From: Astragalus membranaceus
Taxonomy: Eukaryota > Streptophyta > Magnoliopsida > Fabales > Fabaceae
Direction: 5' to 3'
Length of the DNA: 64,000 nt
NCBI GenBank assembly: GCA_039519185.1
Contig: CM076848.1
Location: forward strand, 126,860,371 to 126,924,370
The notes below the pieces were generated by a model. It made no database searches and had not been told where the DNA came from. It saw nothing but the letters and a program-made list of their open reading frames with translations. Positions 9,934 to 24,842 of this stretch are shown in pieces (the stretch's first letter is position 1; each line of letters begins with the position of its first letter). Made by a program: the position numbers and the translations under genes.

Positions 9934-12366
9934 TGTAACACCCCGATATTTCAATCTAATAAAAATACCCAAGCGCACATTAGTAACACATCAGAGATAT
10001 ATTTCCTGCTTAGACACTGAATATCACTATAAATTTTTCGCTGAATAAAACCCAAACAGTCTTATTTACAACAAGACAATATGGTTCTCAGACCATATAC
10101 CATCAGCATTTATAGCATTCAGTATCATACAAGAAAGCGGAAGAAAGATATACACTAAATACATAATGTTTTAGTATACAGACAACAAAAGGGAAATAAG
10201 CTTAAACATAAAGCTAGGCTATCAGCAACCAGTCCGAGCCCAACCTACTCGTGCCTCTTGGATTTCCGCTGCCCCTGTGTCTCTGTAAAACAACAACATT
10301 TAAACAGTGAGATACAATCTCAGTGAGTTCTACCGATACCCCTACTCGCTCTCTCGGTACTAGTTTAAAACATTTTTAACTCAACACGGCACCGACTGCG
10401 TGACCGCTACATCCCGGTGAACCGCATTATTTTACACATAGCATTCCACCGGCTGCGTGACTGCTACATCCCGGGGAATCTGCTATAACTCAGTACGACA
10501 CCGACTGCGTGACCGCTACATCCCGGTGGACCGCACAACAATTAATTTAACATAACACCGACTGCGTAACCGCTGAATCCCGGTGAACCCCCTACCAATA
10601 GTACATTCTCCCATTGGCATGGAGCCTAGGGAAGGGGATCATGACTGCCCCGCCTAGTATGTTACACATGGGTCGTCACCCAACTCGATATACTATATAC
10701 GTATATCTACAATACTGTGAACCCACGGTCCATCAAATCAGATAATCAATGAAACACTTTAATCCACATTTTATAAAATTCAAGTTCACACTCGCACTCT
10801 AGTTGACCACTTTTCGACACAATTTTCAATATCAAAAACAGTTCATTTCGCCTTAAAAATAGAATATTCAGTTAGGCCTCTGAATAAGCTTTCCAACGCA
10901 TCTTAGAACACCTCAATCGGGTTCCCGGATCAAAAGTTATCGCGAAACGAAAAACAGTGTTTGGTTGCTAAAAATCTGTCAACTGGCGCGCGAGTGGCGC
11001 GTGGCGCGCAAGCGGCGCGCGAACTGGCAGTAAAATCTGTCAACTGGCGCGCGAGTGGCGCGTGGCGCGCAAGTGGGTTGATAGCGGGGGGTCTGTCAAG
11101 GGCAGATTTTGGCGGTTTCGCGCGAAAATCGCGATTCCGCTTAATTCCGATTCTCGTTCCGATTGAAAACAGTTTTCACACACATATAATCAAACCCAAT
11201 CAACATCAAACAATCAATCAAAATCTTAATCAAAACGGATTGTATCAAAAACGACATATTTTCCAATTAACGGTTTTTAAGTCAAAATCTTTCGAAATCG
11301 AATCACCAAAAATTTCATTTCAACACGACACAACCCGAGACTCGCTCCGATCGATTCCTAACCCGAAACAGACAATATCCAGAAATATTCCAGTCCAGCG
11401 AAAGCGATAAAACAGTTAATTAATTAATTCGAAAAACAAAAATCCTAAACGTGAGTAGAACTCACCCTCGAAGCGTGTGCCGACACCGAGACTTCAAAAT
11501 CACCGAAACTTCGCCAAATCACCGAGACTTTCCGCGACATCGCTTTTCTGACAAAACCACACGAACGTTCCCCGAATCAACTACACACTCCGGCGACGTC
11601 CGCAACCGCTCCCAAAGGTTTCCCACTCGACTTCGAGGCATCCTTTTGACCGAATTACCGAATTCCCCGAAATCCTCCATGAATACTATTCATCATCTTC
11701 CCCAACTTCTAATCACTATTCACAAAACCCCAAATCACCCAACTCGCTTCCAATCTTTCAATCGAACCTCAATCAACGATCCATCATCCTTGGGTTCACG
11801 CCAAACTCCATCCCAAGCCACCCGTGAGCTTGAACCATCAACAAACCTCCATTTCCTTCAAAATTCGAAAATGGCAAAGTGAGAGAGAGAGAGAGAGAGT
11901 TGATGATGTTGATGTTGGTACCAAATCGAAGAGGGAGTAACGCTGAGCGTTTTTCGTGTTGGAAGGAAGTCGTTTTGATGAGCGCAAATCCTCCCTTTTT
12001 CCCCTTCTTCTTCCTTACCCTTTCTTCTTTCTTCTCTTTTCTTCTTTCTCTTTTCCTCTCTGTTTCTCTTCTCAGCTTCCTTTCCTTTCTTTCAATTCTT
12101 TTCTTTTCCTTTTTCTTTAACACACACACATACACGTATATACATATATTTATTTAATAAATATACGGCAACGTGGTCAAATTACCATATTGATCGAAAT
12201 CTCTTATTTTGATTCCGAAACTTCCTTGATCCGTATTATCCGGTTAACGATCCGATGACAACCAAGAATTAATTTTAGCACTCAATAAATTTACCAGTCA
12301 AGTACTAAAATAATTCAATTGGGTTAACATCTAAATAATTCTATCAATTATTTTGCGGATGTTACA
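9934..12366 (-). repeat. Gypsy1 LTR 2
   Basis: 2433 bp. It shares private variants with LTR 3 that outer LTRs 1 and 4 lack (CAATCTAATA near the left end, AAGCGC instead of AAGTGC, GACTGCTAC in the tandem repeat). Confidence 0.93.
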
Positions 12367-12379
12367 TTCTCCCCAACTT
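12367..12379 (-). promoter_or_regulatory. Polypurine tract, Gypsy1 internal 2
   Basis: Same sequence and position relative to the LTR as 6226-6238. Confidence 0.85.
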
Positions 12380-13471
12380 AAAAGAATTTTGTCCTCAAAA
12401 TTTCGTCAAGTCTTTCATTTGACTCTCCGAGAATCGGCATCCTCAGAAGGTCCAAATTTGCTGGAAAATATTCTTGAATTAACGAAATGAGTAGAAATCT
12501 TCACGAAGTTGGCACATCAATCTCCAAGTATGATCCACTACTGCCTTGATACGAACTCTCTGGTTTCGAATCAACACGAGAAACTCCTCTTTCGCCTACA
12601 TAGGCTCGGCACCGCGTTCGAAAACACTTCCGAAGTTTCATTCCAGTTATCCTCGCTTACTCCCCAACTTTGATTAATCTAAATCAAAGGGTTTAATACA
12701 AGACACTTGATAGAGATACAGGTCGAAGATGAGATCCACAAATTGGTACTCCACGGTAGAGATAAGTACAAACATGATTTTCTCGAAGGGTGTAAACACG
12801 TTCTCCGCAAATTCTCTAAAAATCCATAACAGTTCCCATACACATTGAAAAAGCGTGACGGAAAGGTCGTCTGTGAAACTTCCTGACTCGCCCTTGGGAT
12901 TTCGAGATAGAACTCTTCAAAAGATGGGATGAGGATTTACCAGAAACGTTTATCTTAAACGTAGAAATAAACCACGGGGACATCAAATAAATTGAACGTA
13001 ATGAAAACCACCTCAGTTGTTCTCCAAGCAACTATCAAACAGAACTCAGAGCTCCCTTCCGAATTAGTCAATAGCGTTGAGAGCTTCCCCTCAACCTAAG
13101 TAATCCTCCTAGGATTTTCCTCCTCAATCATATCCTATTAGCCTCTTAATTCGTTCCCAAAATTAACCTTAGCATGTGGGTTTTCACAAAAACGATTTTT
13201 CAAAACTATTACACCGCACGCCAAGCTTCACTCCGGAAATTTCAGTCACCTACAAGTAAATCCATCAATTAATCCTTTGATGGTTATTCGCAACGTGAAA
13301 ACAGTCAGCAGTTATCTCATTTACATATTCGTATTCACGTTCGACTTGTCAAACGGAATCTCATAATACTATCTCATTGTTAACCTTCACAAAGGAGAGG
13401 TTAACAAACTAATACCTCTGCTTTATATTCTGTACACCCTGGGACAGAATATAAACTTCGGTGTGCTTCCT

Positions 13472-15181
13472 CTACACTTGCCTTTTGTTGTTCTCATCAT
13501 CGGGCGCACAGATTCTACCGTTGAAACAACTGACTCTATCACTATCCATGGTGAAATCTGGAAATACCTTTTGTGATTGTGGCTTCACATCAACTTCCTG
13601 TGCTAAGCGTATAGAATCCCTTAGGGAACTAGAGATCCTCATATGGCTCAACACTAACCGGTTCCTCTCGATCTTGAATTCAGATTTAAGTCTCTAAAAG
13701 ACTCCGATGATTCCATCTCATGCATCAATAAACTCAGCCATGTGGATGGACTTCCTACTCAGTGCATCAGTTACAACACTGACCTCTCTTGAAGGCTACA
13801 TCAACACGAATTTATAATCCTCCAGAAACTCAACACACTTCTCTGCCTGCTATTCAGTTCTTTCTGATCAAACAGATACCTTGAACTCTTGTGATCACTA
13901 AAGACATCGAAACGAGACCCATACAGGTAACGTCTCCAAATCTTCAGTGCATACACAATAGCTGCCAACTCATAATCGTGAGTCGGATGACTCTTCACAT
14001 GAGACTTTAATTGTCTGGACGCATAAGCTACCACTTGTTGATTCTGCACAAGGACACCTCCTAAACCCTTCCCAGAAACATCGTCGTAAATTTGGAATTT
14101 CAAAGACGGATCCGGAAGAATCAGGAATAGAGCAGAAGTCAACCAAACCTTCAATTCTTGAAAACATTCTTCACAATCAGCATCCCGCGAAAAAGGTTGA
14201 CCCTTACGAGTTATCCGAGTAAGTGGACAACTAACTGTGAGAACCCTTTAACAAACCTCTTACAGTAACCGGCTAGATCCAGAAACTTTTGATCTCTGCG
14301 ACTGATGTTGGTCACTCCCATTCAACACCGCTTCCTTCTTACTGGGATCTACAGAAACTCCCGACTTGGGAAAATCACATGTCCCAAAGACTTTACCTCT
14401 GACACCCAAAAATCACACTCCCAAGGTTTCAAGTACAACTTATTTTCTCGGAGTACTCTCAGAACAATGCGGAGATGTTAAACATGCTCCTCAATGGTCT
14501 TCGAGTACACCACGACATCATCGATGAAAATGACTACAAACTGATCAAGGTACGCGTGGAAGACTCGGTTCATGTAGTCCATGAATACCGCTGGAGCATT
14601 AGGTAGACCGAAAGGCATCACTACTAACTCGTAATGTCCATACCTAGTACGGAAAGCTGTCTTCGGAATATCTAAGGCTCTAACTTTTATTTGATGATGT
14701 CCTGACCTCAGATCAATTTTAGAAACACTGCAGCACCTCAAATTGCTCAAGCAAATCGTCTATCCTTGGTAAGGGATATTTATTCCTGATCGTCACTTTG
14801 TTAAGTTGTCGATAACCGATGTACAATCTCATGCTACTATATTTCCTTTTGACTAATCACACCAGAGCACTCCCTTGAGAAGCACTCAGTCGAATAAATT
14901 TCTTTAACATCGACCCTTCAAGTTGAGACTCCATCTCCTTTAATTCTCAAGAAACCTTCAATGAGAAACAATAGATATTGATCCCGTGTCAGGAATCAAT
15001 TCTATAGAAAACTCTACCTCTCACTCTGGATGTACAGAAGAAACTTCATCCAGAAAAACATCCAGAGAACATCCAAAGAGTCATTCACAACTTGTACAGA
15101 TGATAAATCTAATACTAGTTTCAGTGGATGCAGATAACATACTAACATGTGCTCCCGCACCTTGGAATGAAGATTGACCGC
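13472..15181 (-). pseudogene. pol: Gypsy1 pol remnant, copy 2
   Basis: Near-identical to 7331-9040, offset 6141 bp: RT core 14478-14750, RNase H 13801-14154, linker 13472-13654. It has the same stops and the same missing integrase. By eye, internals 1 and 2 are closer to each other than to internal 3. Confidence 0.85.
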
Positions 15182-15368
15182 CTAAGGTGAACTAGGCAAA
15201 CAATAAATTCTACAACGAAATTTCTGCCTCCTATGACAAGTAGACAATTCTATTCAAAGATTAGGTCTGGACACGACCCTTAGCAGCAGTTAAGATGGTT
15301 ATCGGCTCGGATAGCGATGATAAGGCTGATCCCGTACCCCTCAGTACCCGGTCAGCAGTTGTAACTGC

Positions 15369-15941
15369 CTAAACATCCAGAATGTTGACTCGTCCTTGCC
15401 TTAGAGCTGCTTGTAACCCCTTGAAACTCTTCCTTACGGGGCACTCTTTACCATAATGACCCTCTACATTTCTATAATAGCACCGATTAGATCTTCGCTT
15501 GCAGTCACCGCTGTGAGGCTTTCCACAGTTAGAACATCTTCTGACCTTTGAAGAATCAAAGAATTGCATCTGCTTTTCCTTTGATGAAATTATCTTAGGA
15601 CTTTGCATTCGGAGTTGATAATTCAACTACCTTCTTTCCTTTCCCATATTTCCTATGAGATCAACTTCGGCGACATAGGCTGATTGCACTAAGGCAACAT
15701 AATTGGTAGCAGTATAAGAACTGAGACCATAAATCATAAAAGCACTTATGCCCTTCTTATACTTCTACATTTTCCATTCGTCATCCAGAGCTTACTTTAC
15801 CACTTGGTAAAACTGAGACAACTTCTCAAACTTAGCGGTGTATTCTTCCACCGTCATGTCACCTTTCCTGAGGATGCACCGGTTGAAGATTCCGATTGTG
15901 GTCGAGGATTGCATCTTGATCATCCAGTCATAATTCCGCTT
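15369..15941 (-). pseudogene. gag: Gypsy1 gag remnant, copy 2
   Basis: Same as 9228-9800, including the Cys-to-Arg change in the second zinc knuckle and the upstream in-frame stops. Confidence 0.75.
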
Positions 15942-16060
15942 ATGATGCACTAAGTATTAAGTTGATCAGGCTCAATGTCTCTTAGCATCACAAGTGTAAT
16001 TACAAAAAGGACTAACAAGGAATCGACTCAACCCTAAACTAAGTCCGACTAGGTCGAACT

Positions 16061-16072
16061 GCTCTGATACCA
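16061..16072 (-). promoter_or_regulatory. Primer-binding site, Gypsy1 internal 2
   Basis: Minus strand TGGTATCAGAGC beside LTR 3. Confidence 0.9.
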
Positions 16073-16074
16073 AC

Positions 16075-18509
16075 TGTAACACCCCGATATTTCAATCTAA
16101 TAAAAATACCCAAGCGCACATTAGTAACACATCAGAGATATATTTCCTGCTTAGACACTGAATATCACTATAAATTTTTCGCTGAATAAAACCCAAACAG
16201 TCTTATTTACAACAAGACAATATGGTTCTCAGACCATATACCATCAGCATTTATAGCATTCAGTATCATACAAGAAAGCGGAAGAAAGATATACACTAAA
16301 TACATAATGTTTTAGTATACAGACAACAAAAGGGAAATAAGCTTAAACATAAAGCTAGGCTATCAGCAACCAGTCCGAGCCCAACCTACTCGTGCCTCTT
16401 GGATTTCCGCTGCCCCTGTGTCTCTGTAAAACAACAACATTTAAACAGTGAGATACAATCTCAGTGAGTTCTACCGATACCCCTACTCGCTCTCTCGGTA
16501 CTAGTTTAAAACATTTTTAACTCAACACGGCACCGACTGCGTGACCGCTACATCCCGGTGAACCGCATTATTTTACACATAGCATTCCACCGGCTGCGTG
16601 ACTGCTACATCCCGGGGAATCTGCTATAACTCAGTACGACACCGACTGCGTGACCGCTACATCCCGGTGGACCGCACAACAATTAATTTAACATAACACC
16701 GACTGCGTAACCGCTGAATCCCGGTGAACCCCCTACCAATAGTACATTCTCCCATTGGCATGGAGCCTAGGGAAGGGGATCATGACTGCCCCGCCTAGTA
16801 TGTTACACATGGGTCGTCACCCAACTCGATATACTATATACGTATATCTACAATACTGTGAACCCACGGTCCATCAAATCAGATAATCAATGAAACACTT
16901 TAATCCACATTTTATAAAATTCAAGTTCACACTCGCACTCTAGTTGACCACTTTTCGACACAATTTTCAATATCAAAAACAGTTCATTTCGCCTTAAAAA
17001 TAGAATATTCAGTTAGGCCTCTGAATAAGCTTTCCAACGCATCTTAGAACACCTCAATCGGGTTCCCGGATCAAAAGTTATCGCGAAACGAAAAACAGTG
17101 TTTGGTTGCTAAAAATCTGTCAACTGGCGCGCGAGTGGCGCGTGGCGCGCAAGCGGCGCGCGAACTGGCAGTAAAATCTGTCAACTGGCGCGCGAGTGGC
17201 GCGTGGCGCGCAAGTGGGTTGATAGCAGGGGGTCTGTCAAGGGCAGATTTTGGTGGTTTCGCGCGAAAATCGCGATTCCGCTTAATTCCGATTCTCGTTC
17301 CGATTGAAAACAGTTTTCACACACATATAATCAAACCCAATCAACATCAAACAATCAATCAAAATCTTAATCAAAACGGATTGTATCAAAAACGACATAT
17401 TTTCCAATTAACGGTTTTTAAGTCAAAATCTTTCGAAATCGAATCACCAAAAATTTCATTTCAACACGACACAACCCGAGACTCGCTCCGATCGATTCCT
17501 AACCCGAAACAGACAATATCCAGAAATATTCCAGTCCAGCGAAAGCGATAAAACAGTTAATTAATTAATTCGAAAAACAAAAATCCTAAACGTGAGTAGA
17601 ACTCACCCTCGAAGCGTGTGCCGACACCGAGACTTCAAAATCACCGAAACTTCGCCAAATCACCGAGACTTTCCGCGACATCGCTTTTCTGACAAAACCA
17701 CACGAACGTTCCCCGAATCAACTACACACTCCGGCGACGTCCGCAACCGCTCCCAAAGGTTTCCCACTCGACTTCGAGGCATCCTTTTGACCGAATTACC
17801 GAATTCCCCGAAATCCTCCATGAATACTATTCATCATCTTCCCCAACTTCTAATCACTATTCACAAAACCCCAAATCACCCAACTCGCTTCCAATCTTTC
17901 AATCGAACCTCAATCAACGATCCATCATCCTTGGGTTCACGCCAAACTCCATCCCAAGCCACCCGTGAGCTTGAACCATCAACAAACCTCCATTTCCTTC
18001 AAAATTCGAAAATGGCAAAGTGAGAGAGAGAGAGAGAGAGAGTTGATGATGTTGATGTTGGTACCAAATCGAAGAGGGAGTAACGCTGAGCGTTTTTCGT
18101 GTTGGAAGGAAGTCGTTTTGATGAGCGCAAATCCTCCCTTTTTCCCCTTCTTCTTCCTTACCCTTTCTTCTTTCTTCTCTTTTCTTCTTTCTCTTTTCCT
18201 CTCTGTTTCTCTTCTCAGCTTCCTTTCCTTTCTTTCAATTCTTTTCTTTTGCTTTTTCTTTAACACACACACATACACGTATATACATATATTTATTTAA
18301 TAAATATACGGCAACGTGGTCAAATTACCATATTGATCGAAATCTCTTATTTTGATTCCGAAACTTCCTTGATCCGTATTATCCGGTTAACGATCCGATG
18401 ACAACCAAGAATTAATTTTAGCACTCAATAAATTTACCAGTCAAGTACTAAAATAATTCAATTGGGTTAACATCTAAATAATTCTATCAATTATTTTGCG
18501 GATGTTACA
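16075..18509 (-). repeat. Gypsy1 LTR 3
   Basis: 2435 bp, closest to LTR 2. The length difference comes mostly from the GA microsatellite near 18023-18042. Confidence 0.93.
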
Positions 18510-18522
18510 TTCTCCCCAACTT
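18510..18522 (-). promoter_or_regulatory. Polypurine tract, Gypsy1 internal 3
   Basis: Same as 6226-6238. Confidence 0.85.
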
Positions 18523-19614
18523 AAAAGAATTTTGTCCTCAAAATTTCGTCAAGTCTTTCATTTGACTCTCCGAGAATCGGCATCCTCAAAAGGTCCAAAT
18601 TTGCTGGAAAATATTCTTGAATTAACGAAATGAGTAGAAATCTTCACGAAGTTGGCACATCAATCTCCAAGTATGATCCACTACTGCCTTGATACGAACT
18701 CTCTGGTTTCGAATCAACACGAGAAACTCCTCTTTCGCCTACATAGGCTCGGCACCGCGTTCGAAAACACTTCCGAAGTTTCATTCCAGTTATCCTCGCT
18801 TACTCCCCAACTTTGATTAATCTAAATCAAAGGGTTTAATACAAGACACTTGATAGAGATACAGGTCGAAGATGAGATCCACAAATTGGTACTCCACGGT
18901 AGAGATATGTACAAACATGATTTTCTCGAAGGGTGTAAACACGTTCTCCGCAAATTCTCTAAAAATCCATAACAGTTCCCATACACATTGAAAAAGCGTG
19001 ACGGAAAGGTCGTCTGTGAAACTTCCTGACTCGCCCTTGGGATTTCGAGATAGAACTCTTCAAAAGATGGGATGAGGATTTACCAGAAACGTTTATCTTA
19101 AACGTAGAAATAAACCACGGGGACATCAAATAAATTGAACGTAATGAAAACCACCTCAGTTGTTCTCCAAGCAACTATCAAACAGAACTCAGAGCTCCCT
19201 TCCGAATTAGTCAATAGCGTTGAGAGCTTCCCCTCAACCTAAGTAATCCTCCTAGGATTTTCCTCCTCAATCATATCCTATTAGCCTCTTAATTCGTTCC
19301 CAAAATTAACCTTAGCATGTGGGTTTTCACAAAAACGATTTTTCAAAACTATTACACCGCACGCCAAGCTTCACTCCGGAAATTTCAGTCACCTACAAGT
19401 AAATCCATCAATTAATCCTTTGATGGTTATTCGCAACGTGAAAACAGTCAGCAGTTATCTCATTTACATATTCGTATTCACGTTCGACTTGTCAAACGGA
19501 ATCTCATAATACTATCTCATTGTTAACCTTCACAAAGGAGAGGTTAACAAACTAATACCTCTGCTTTATATTCTGTACACCCTGGGACAGAATATAAACT
19601 TCGGTGTGCTTCCT

Positions 19615-21324
19615 CTACACTTGCCTTTTGTTGTTCTCATCATCGGGCGCACAGATTCTACCGTTGAAACAACTGACTCTATCACTATCCATGGTGAAAT
19701 CTGGAAATACCTTTTGTGATTGTGGCTTCACATCAACTTCCTGTGCTAAGCGTATAGAATCCCTTAGGGAACTAGAGATCCTCATATGGCTCAACACTAA
19801 CCGGTTCCTCTCGATCTTGAATTCAGATTTAAGTCTCTAAAAGACTCCGATGATTCCATCTCATGCATCAATAAACTCAGCCATGTGGATGGACTTCCTA
19901 CTCAGTGCATCAGTTACAACACTGACCTCTCTTGAAGGCTACATCAACACGAATTTATAATCCTCCAGAAACTCAACACACTTCTCTGCCTGCTATTCAG
20001 TTCTTTCTGATCAAACAGATACCTTGAACTCTTGTGATCACTAAAGACATCGAAACGAGACCCATACAGGTAACGTCTCCAAATCTTCAGTGCATACACA
20101 ATAGCTGCCAACTCATAATCGTGAGTCGGATGACTCTTCACATGAGACTTTAATTGTCTGGACGCATAAGCTACCACTTGTTGATTCTGCACAAGGACAC
20201 CTCCTAAACCCTTCCCAGAAACATCGTCGTAAATTTGGAATTTCAAAGACGGATCCGGAAGAATCAGGAATAGAGCAGAAGTCAACCAAACCTTCAATTC
20301 TTGAAAACATTCTTCACAATCAGCATCCCGCGAAAAAGGTTGACCCTTACGAGTTATCCGAGTAAGTGGACAACTAACTGTGAGAACCCTTTAACAAACC
20401 TCTTACAGTAACCGGCTAGATCCAGAAACTTTTGATCTCTGCGACTGATGTTGGTCACTCCCATTCAACACCGCTTCCTTCTTACTGGGATCTACAGAAA
20501 CTCCCGACTTGGGAAAATCACATGTCCCAAAGACTTTACCTCTGACACCCAAAAATCACACTCCCAAGGTTTCAAGTACAACTTATTTTCTCGGAGTACT
20601 CTCAGAACAATGCGGAGGTGTTAAACATGCTCCTCAATGGTCTTCGAGTACACCACGACATCATCGATGAAAATGACTACAAACTGATCAAGGTACGCGT
20701 GGAAGACTCGGTTCATGTAGTCCATGAATACCGCTGGAGCATTAGGTAGACCGAAAGGCATCACTACTAACTCGTAATGTCCATACCTAGTACGGAAAGC
20801 TGTCTTCGGAATATCTAAGGCTCTAACTTTTATTTGATGATGTCCTGACCTCAGATCAATTTTAGAAACACTGCAGCACCTCAAATTGCTCAAGCAAATC
20901 GTCTATCCTTGGTAAGGGATATTTATTCCTGATCGTCACTTTGTTAAGTTGTCGATAACCGATGTACAATCTCATGCTACTATATTTCCTTTTGACTAAT
21001 CACACCAGAGCACTCCCTTGAGAAGCACTCAGTCGAATAAATTTCTTTAACATCGACCCTTCAAGTTGAGACTCCATCTCCTTTAATTCTCAAGAAACCT
21101 TCAATGAGAAACAATAGATATTGATCCCGTGCCAGGAATCAATTCTATAGAAAACTCTACCTCTCACTCTGGATGTACAGAAGAAACTTCATCCAGAAAA
21201 ACATCCAGAGAACATCCAAAGAGTCATTCACAACTTGTACAGATGATAAATCTAATACTAGTTTCAGTGGATGCAGATAACATACTAACATGTGCTCCCG
21301 CACCTTGGAATGAAGATTGACCGC
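19615..21324 (-). pseudogene. pol: Gypsy1 pol remnant, copy 3
   Basis: Same gene fragment and lesions as copies 1 and 2: RT core 20621-20893, RNase H 19944-20297, linker 19615-19797. Internal 3 carries several private substitutions (for example near 18902, 20617 and 21131). Confidence 0.85.
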
Positions 21325-21511
21325 CTAAGGTGAACTAGGCAAACAATAAATTCTACAACGAAATTTCTGCCTCCTATGACAAGTAGACAATTCTATTCAA
21401 AGATTAGGTCTGGACACGACCCTTAGCAGCAGTTAAGATGGTTATCGGCTCGGATAGCGATGATAAGGCTGATCCCGTACCCCTCAGTACCCGGTCAGCA
21501 GTTGTAACTGC

Positions 21512-22084
21512 CTAAACATCCAGAATGTTGACTCGTCCTTGCCTTAGAGCTGCTTGTAACCCCTTGAAACTCTTCCATACGGGGCACTCTTTACCATAAT
21601 GACCCTCTACATTTCTATAATAGCACCGATTAGATCTTCGCTTGCAGTCACCGCTGTGAGGCTTTCCACAGTTAGAACATCTTCTGACCTTTGAAGAATC
21701 AAAGAATTGCATCTGCTTTTCCTTTGATGAAATTATCTTAGGACTTTGCATTCGGAGTTGATAATTCAACTACCTTCTTTCCTTTCCAATATTTCCTATG
21801 AGATCATCCTCGGCGACATAGGCTGATTGCACTAAGGCAACATAATTGGTAGCAGTATAAGAATCGAGACCATAAATCATAAAAGCACTTATGCCCTTTT
21901 TATACTTCTACATTTTCCATTCGTCATCCAGAGCTTACTTTACCACTTGGTAAAACTGAGACAACTTCTCAAACTTAGCGGTGTATTCTTCCACCGTCAT
22001 GTCACCTTTCCTGAGGATGCACCGGTTGAAGATTCCGATTGTGGTCGAGGATTGCATCTTGATCATCCAGTCAAAATTCCGCTT
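21512..22084 (-). pseudogene. gag: Gypsy1 gag remnant, copy 3
   Basis: As copies 1 and 2, with one extra change: Trp for Arg just after the second knuckle (ECPVWKS instead of ECPVRKS). Confidence 0.75.
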
Positions 22085-22203
22085 ATGATGCACTAAGTAT
22101 TAAGTTGATCAGGCTCAATGACTCTTAGCATCACAAGTGTAATTACAAAAAGGACTAACAAGGAATCGACTCAACCCTAAACTAAGTCCGACTAGGTCGA
22201 ACT

Positions 22204-22215
22204 GCTCTGATACCA
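22204..22215 (-). promoter_or_regulatory. Primer-binding site, Gypsy1 internal 3
   Basis: Minus strand TGGTATCAGAGC beside LTR 4. Confidence 0.9.
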
Positions 22216-22217
22216 AC

Positions 22218-24436
22218 TGTAACACCCCGATATTTCTATCTATTAAAAATACCCAAGTGCACATTAGTAACACATCAGAGATATATTTCCTGCTTAGACA
22301 CTGAATATCACTATAAATTTTTCGCTGAATAAAACCCAAACAGTCTTATTTACAACAAGACAATATGGTTCTCAGACCATATACCATCAGCATTTATAGC
22401 ATTCAGTATCATACAAGAAAGCGGAAGAAAGATATACACTAAATACATAATGTTTTAGTATACAGACAACAAAAGGGAAATAAGCTTAAACATAAAGCTA
22501 GGCTATCAGCAACCAGTCCGAGCCCAACCTACTCGTGCCTCTTGGATTTCCGCTGCCCCTGTGTCTCTGTAAAACAACAACATTTAAACAGTGAGATACA
22601 ATCTCAGTGAGTTCTACCGATACCCCTACTCGCTCTCTCGGTACTAGTTTAAAACATTTTTAACTCAACACGGCACCGACTGCGTGACCGCTACATCCCG
22701 GTGAACCGCATTATTTTACACATAGCATTCCACCGGCTGCGTGACCGCTACATCCCGGGGAATCTGCTATAACTCAGTACGACACCGGCTGCGTGACCGC
22801 TACATCCCGGTGGACCGCACAACAATTAATTTAACATAACACCGACTGCGTAACCGCTGAATCCCGGTGAACCCCCTACCAATAGTACATTCTCCCATTG
22901 GCATGGAGCCTAGGGAAGGGGATCATGACTGCCCCGCCTAGTATGTTACACATGGGTCGTCACCCAACTCGATATACTATATACGTATATCTACAATACT
23001 GTGAACCCACGGTCCATCAAATCAGATAATCAATGAAACACTTTAATCCACATTTTATAAAATACAAGTTCACACTCGCACTCTAGTTGACCACTTTTCG
23101 ACACAATTTTCAATATAAAAAACAGTTCATTTCGCCTTAAAAATAGAATATTCAGTTAGCTCTCTGAATAAGCTTTCCAACGCATCTTAGAACACCTCAA
23201 TCGGGTTCCCAGATAAAAAGTTATCGCGAAACGAAAAACAGTGTTTGGTTGCTGAAAATCTGTCAACTGGCGCGCGAGTGGCGCGTGGCGCGCAAGCGGC
23301 GCGCGAACTGGCAGTAAAATCTGTCAACTGGCGCGCGAGTGGCGCGTGGCGCGCAAGTGGCGCGTGGGTTGACAGCAGGGGGTCTGTCAAGGGCAGATTT
23401 TGGCGGTTTCGCGCGAAAATCGCGATTCCGCTTAATTCCGATTCTCGTTCCGATTGAAAACAGTTTTCACACACATATAATCAAACCCAATTAACATCAA
23501 ACAATCAATCAAAATCTTAATCAAAACGGATTGTATCAAAAACGACATATTTTCCAATTAACGGTTTTTAAGTCAAATTCTTTCGAAATCGAATCACCAA
23601 AAATTTCATTTCAACACGACACAACCCGAGACTCGCTCCGATCGATTCCTAACCCGAAACAGACAATATCCAGAAATATTCCAGTCCAGCGAAAGCGATA
23701 AAACAGTTAATTAATTAATTCGAAAAACAAAAATCCTAAACGTGAGTAGAACTCACCCTCGAAGCGTGTGCCGACACCGAGACTTCAAAATCACCGAAAC
23801 TTCGCCAAATCACCGAGACTTTCCACGACATCGCTTTTCTGACAAAACCACACGAACGTTCCCCGAATCAACTACACGCTCCGGCGACGTCCGCAACCGC
23901 TCCCAAAGGTTTCCCACTCGACTTCGAGGCATCCTTTTGACCGAATTACCGAATTCCCCGAAATCCTCCATGAATACTATTCATCATCTTCCCCAACTTC
24001 TAATCACTATTCACAAAACCCCAAATCACCCAACTCGCTTCCAATCTTTCAATCGAACCTCAATCAACGATCCATCATCCTTGGGTTCACGCCAAACTCC
24101 ATCCCAAGCCACCCATGAGCTTGAACCATCAACAAACCTCCATTTCCTTCAAAATTCGAAAATGGCAAAGCGAGAGAGAGAGAGAGTTGATGATGTTGAT
24201 GTTGGTACCAAATCGAAGAGGGAGTAACGCTGAGCGTTTTTCGTGTTGGAAGGAAGTCGTTTTGATGAGCGCAAATCCTCCCTTTTTCCCCTTCTTCTTC
24301 CTTACCCTTTCTTCTTTCTTCTCTTTTCTTCTTTCTCTTTTCCTCTCTGTTTCTCTTCTCAGCTTCCTTTCCTTTCTTTCAATTCTTTTCTTTTCCTTTT
24401 TTTTAACACACACACATACACGTATATACATATATT
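22218..24436 (-). repeat. Gypsy1 LTR 4, left piece
   Basis: Left 2219 bp of the 5' LTR, cut at 24436 by the Copia array. It shares TCTATCTATTA and AAGTGC near its left end with LTR 1. The remaining 216 bp are at 39584-39799. Confidence 0.93.
24432..24436. repeat. Target-site duplication ATATT, left copy
   Basis: Directly precedes TGTTGAACC of the first Copia LTR; repeated at 39579-39583. Confidence 0.9.
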
Positions 24437-24842
24437 TGTTGAACCAAGGACAAACACTCTTTGTTTTGTATGATAACAAATTACATTTAGTCTACTAATC
24501 GTTGCAGTGTATAAAAGTACAGAGACAAAATAAAGTACAGGACATGAATCAAAGAGCAGGAAATATTAAAGTGGAGCAGCTTGGAGAAGAAGCCACCTCA
24601 GCAGTTCAAGACCTAATTGTTTATCCGCTTTCTTTAGGGCACTATGTAAGGTCCTATCACTGAAGGTCTATGACTTTTAGTAGCTGAGAGATGAGTTTTT
24701 CAAAACATGCATGGTGCATCAAAATAGTTCTGAAAAATATTTTATAAAATTGCATGCATGCATAAGGTGGCACCTAAAACCATAAAACGATTTTGTGGAA
24801 AGCAAAAAAAAACAATTTCTATTTTGTTCCAATGGCTATGAA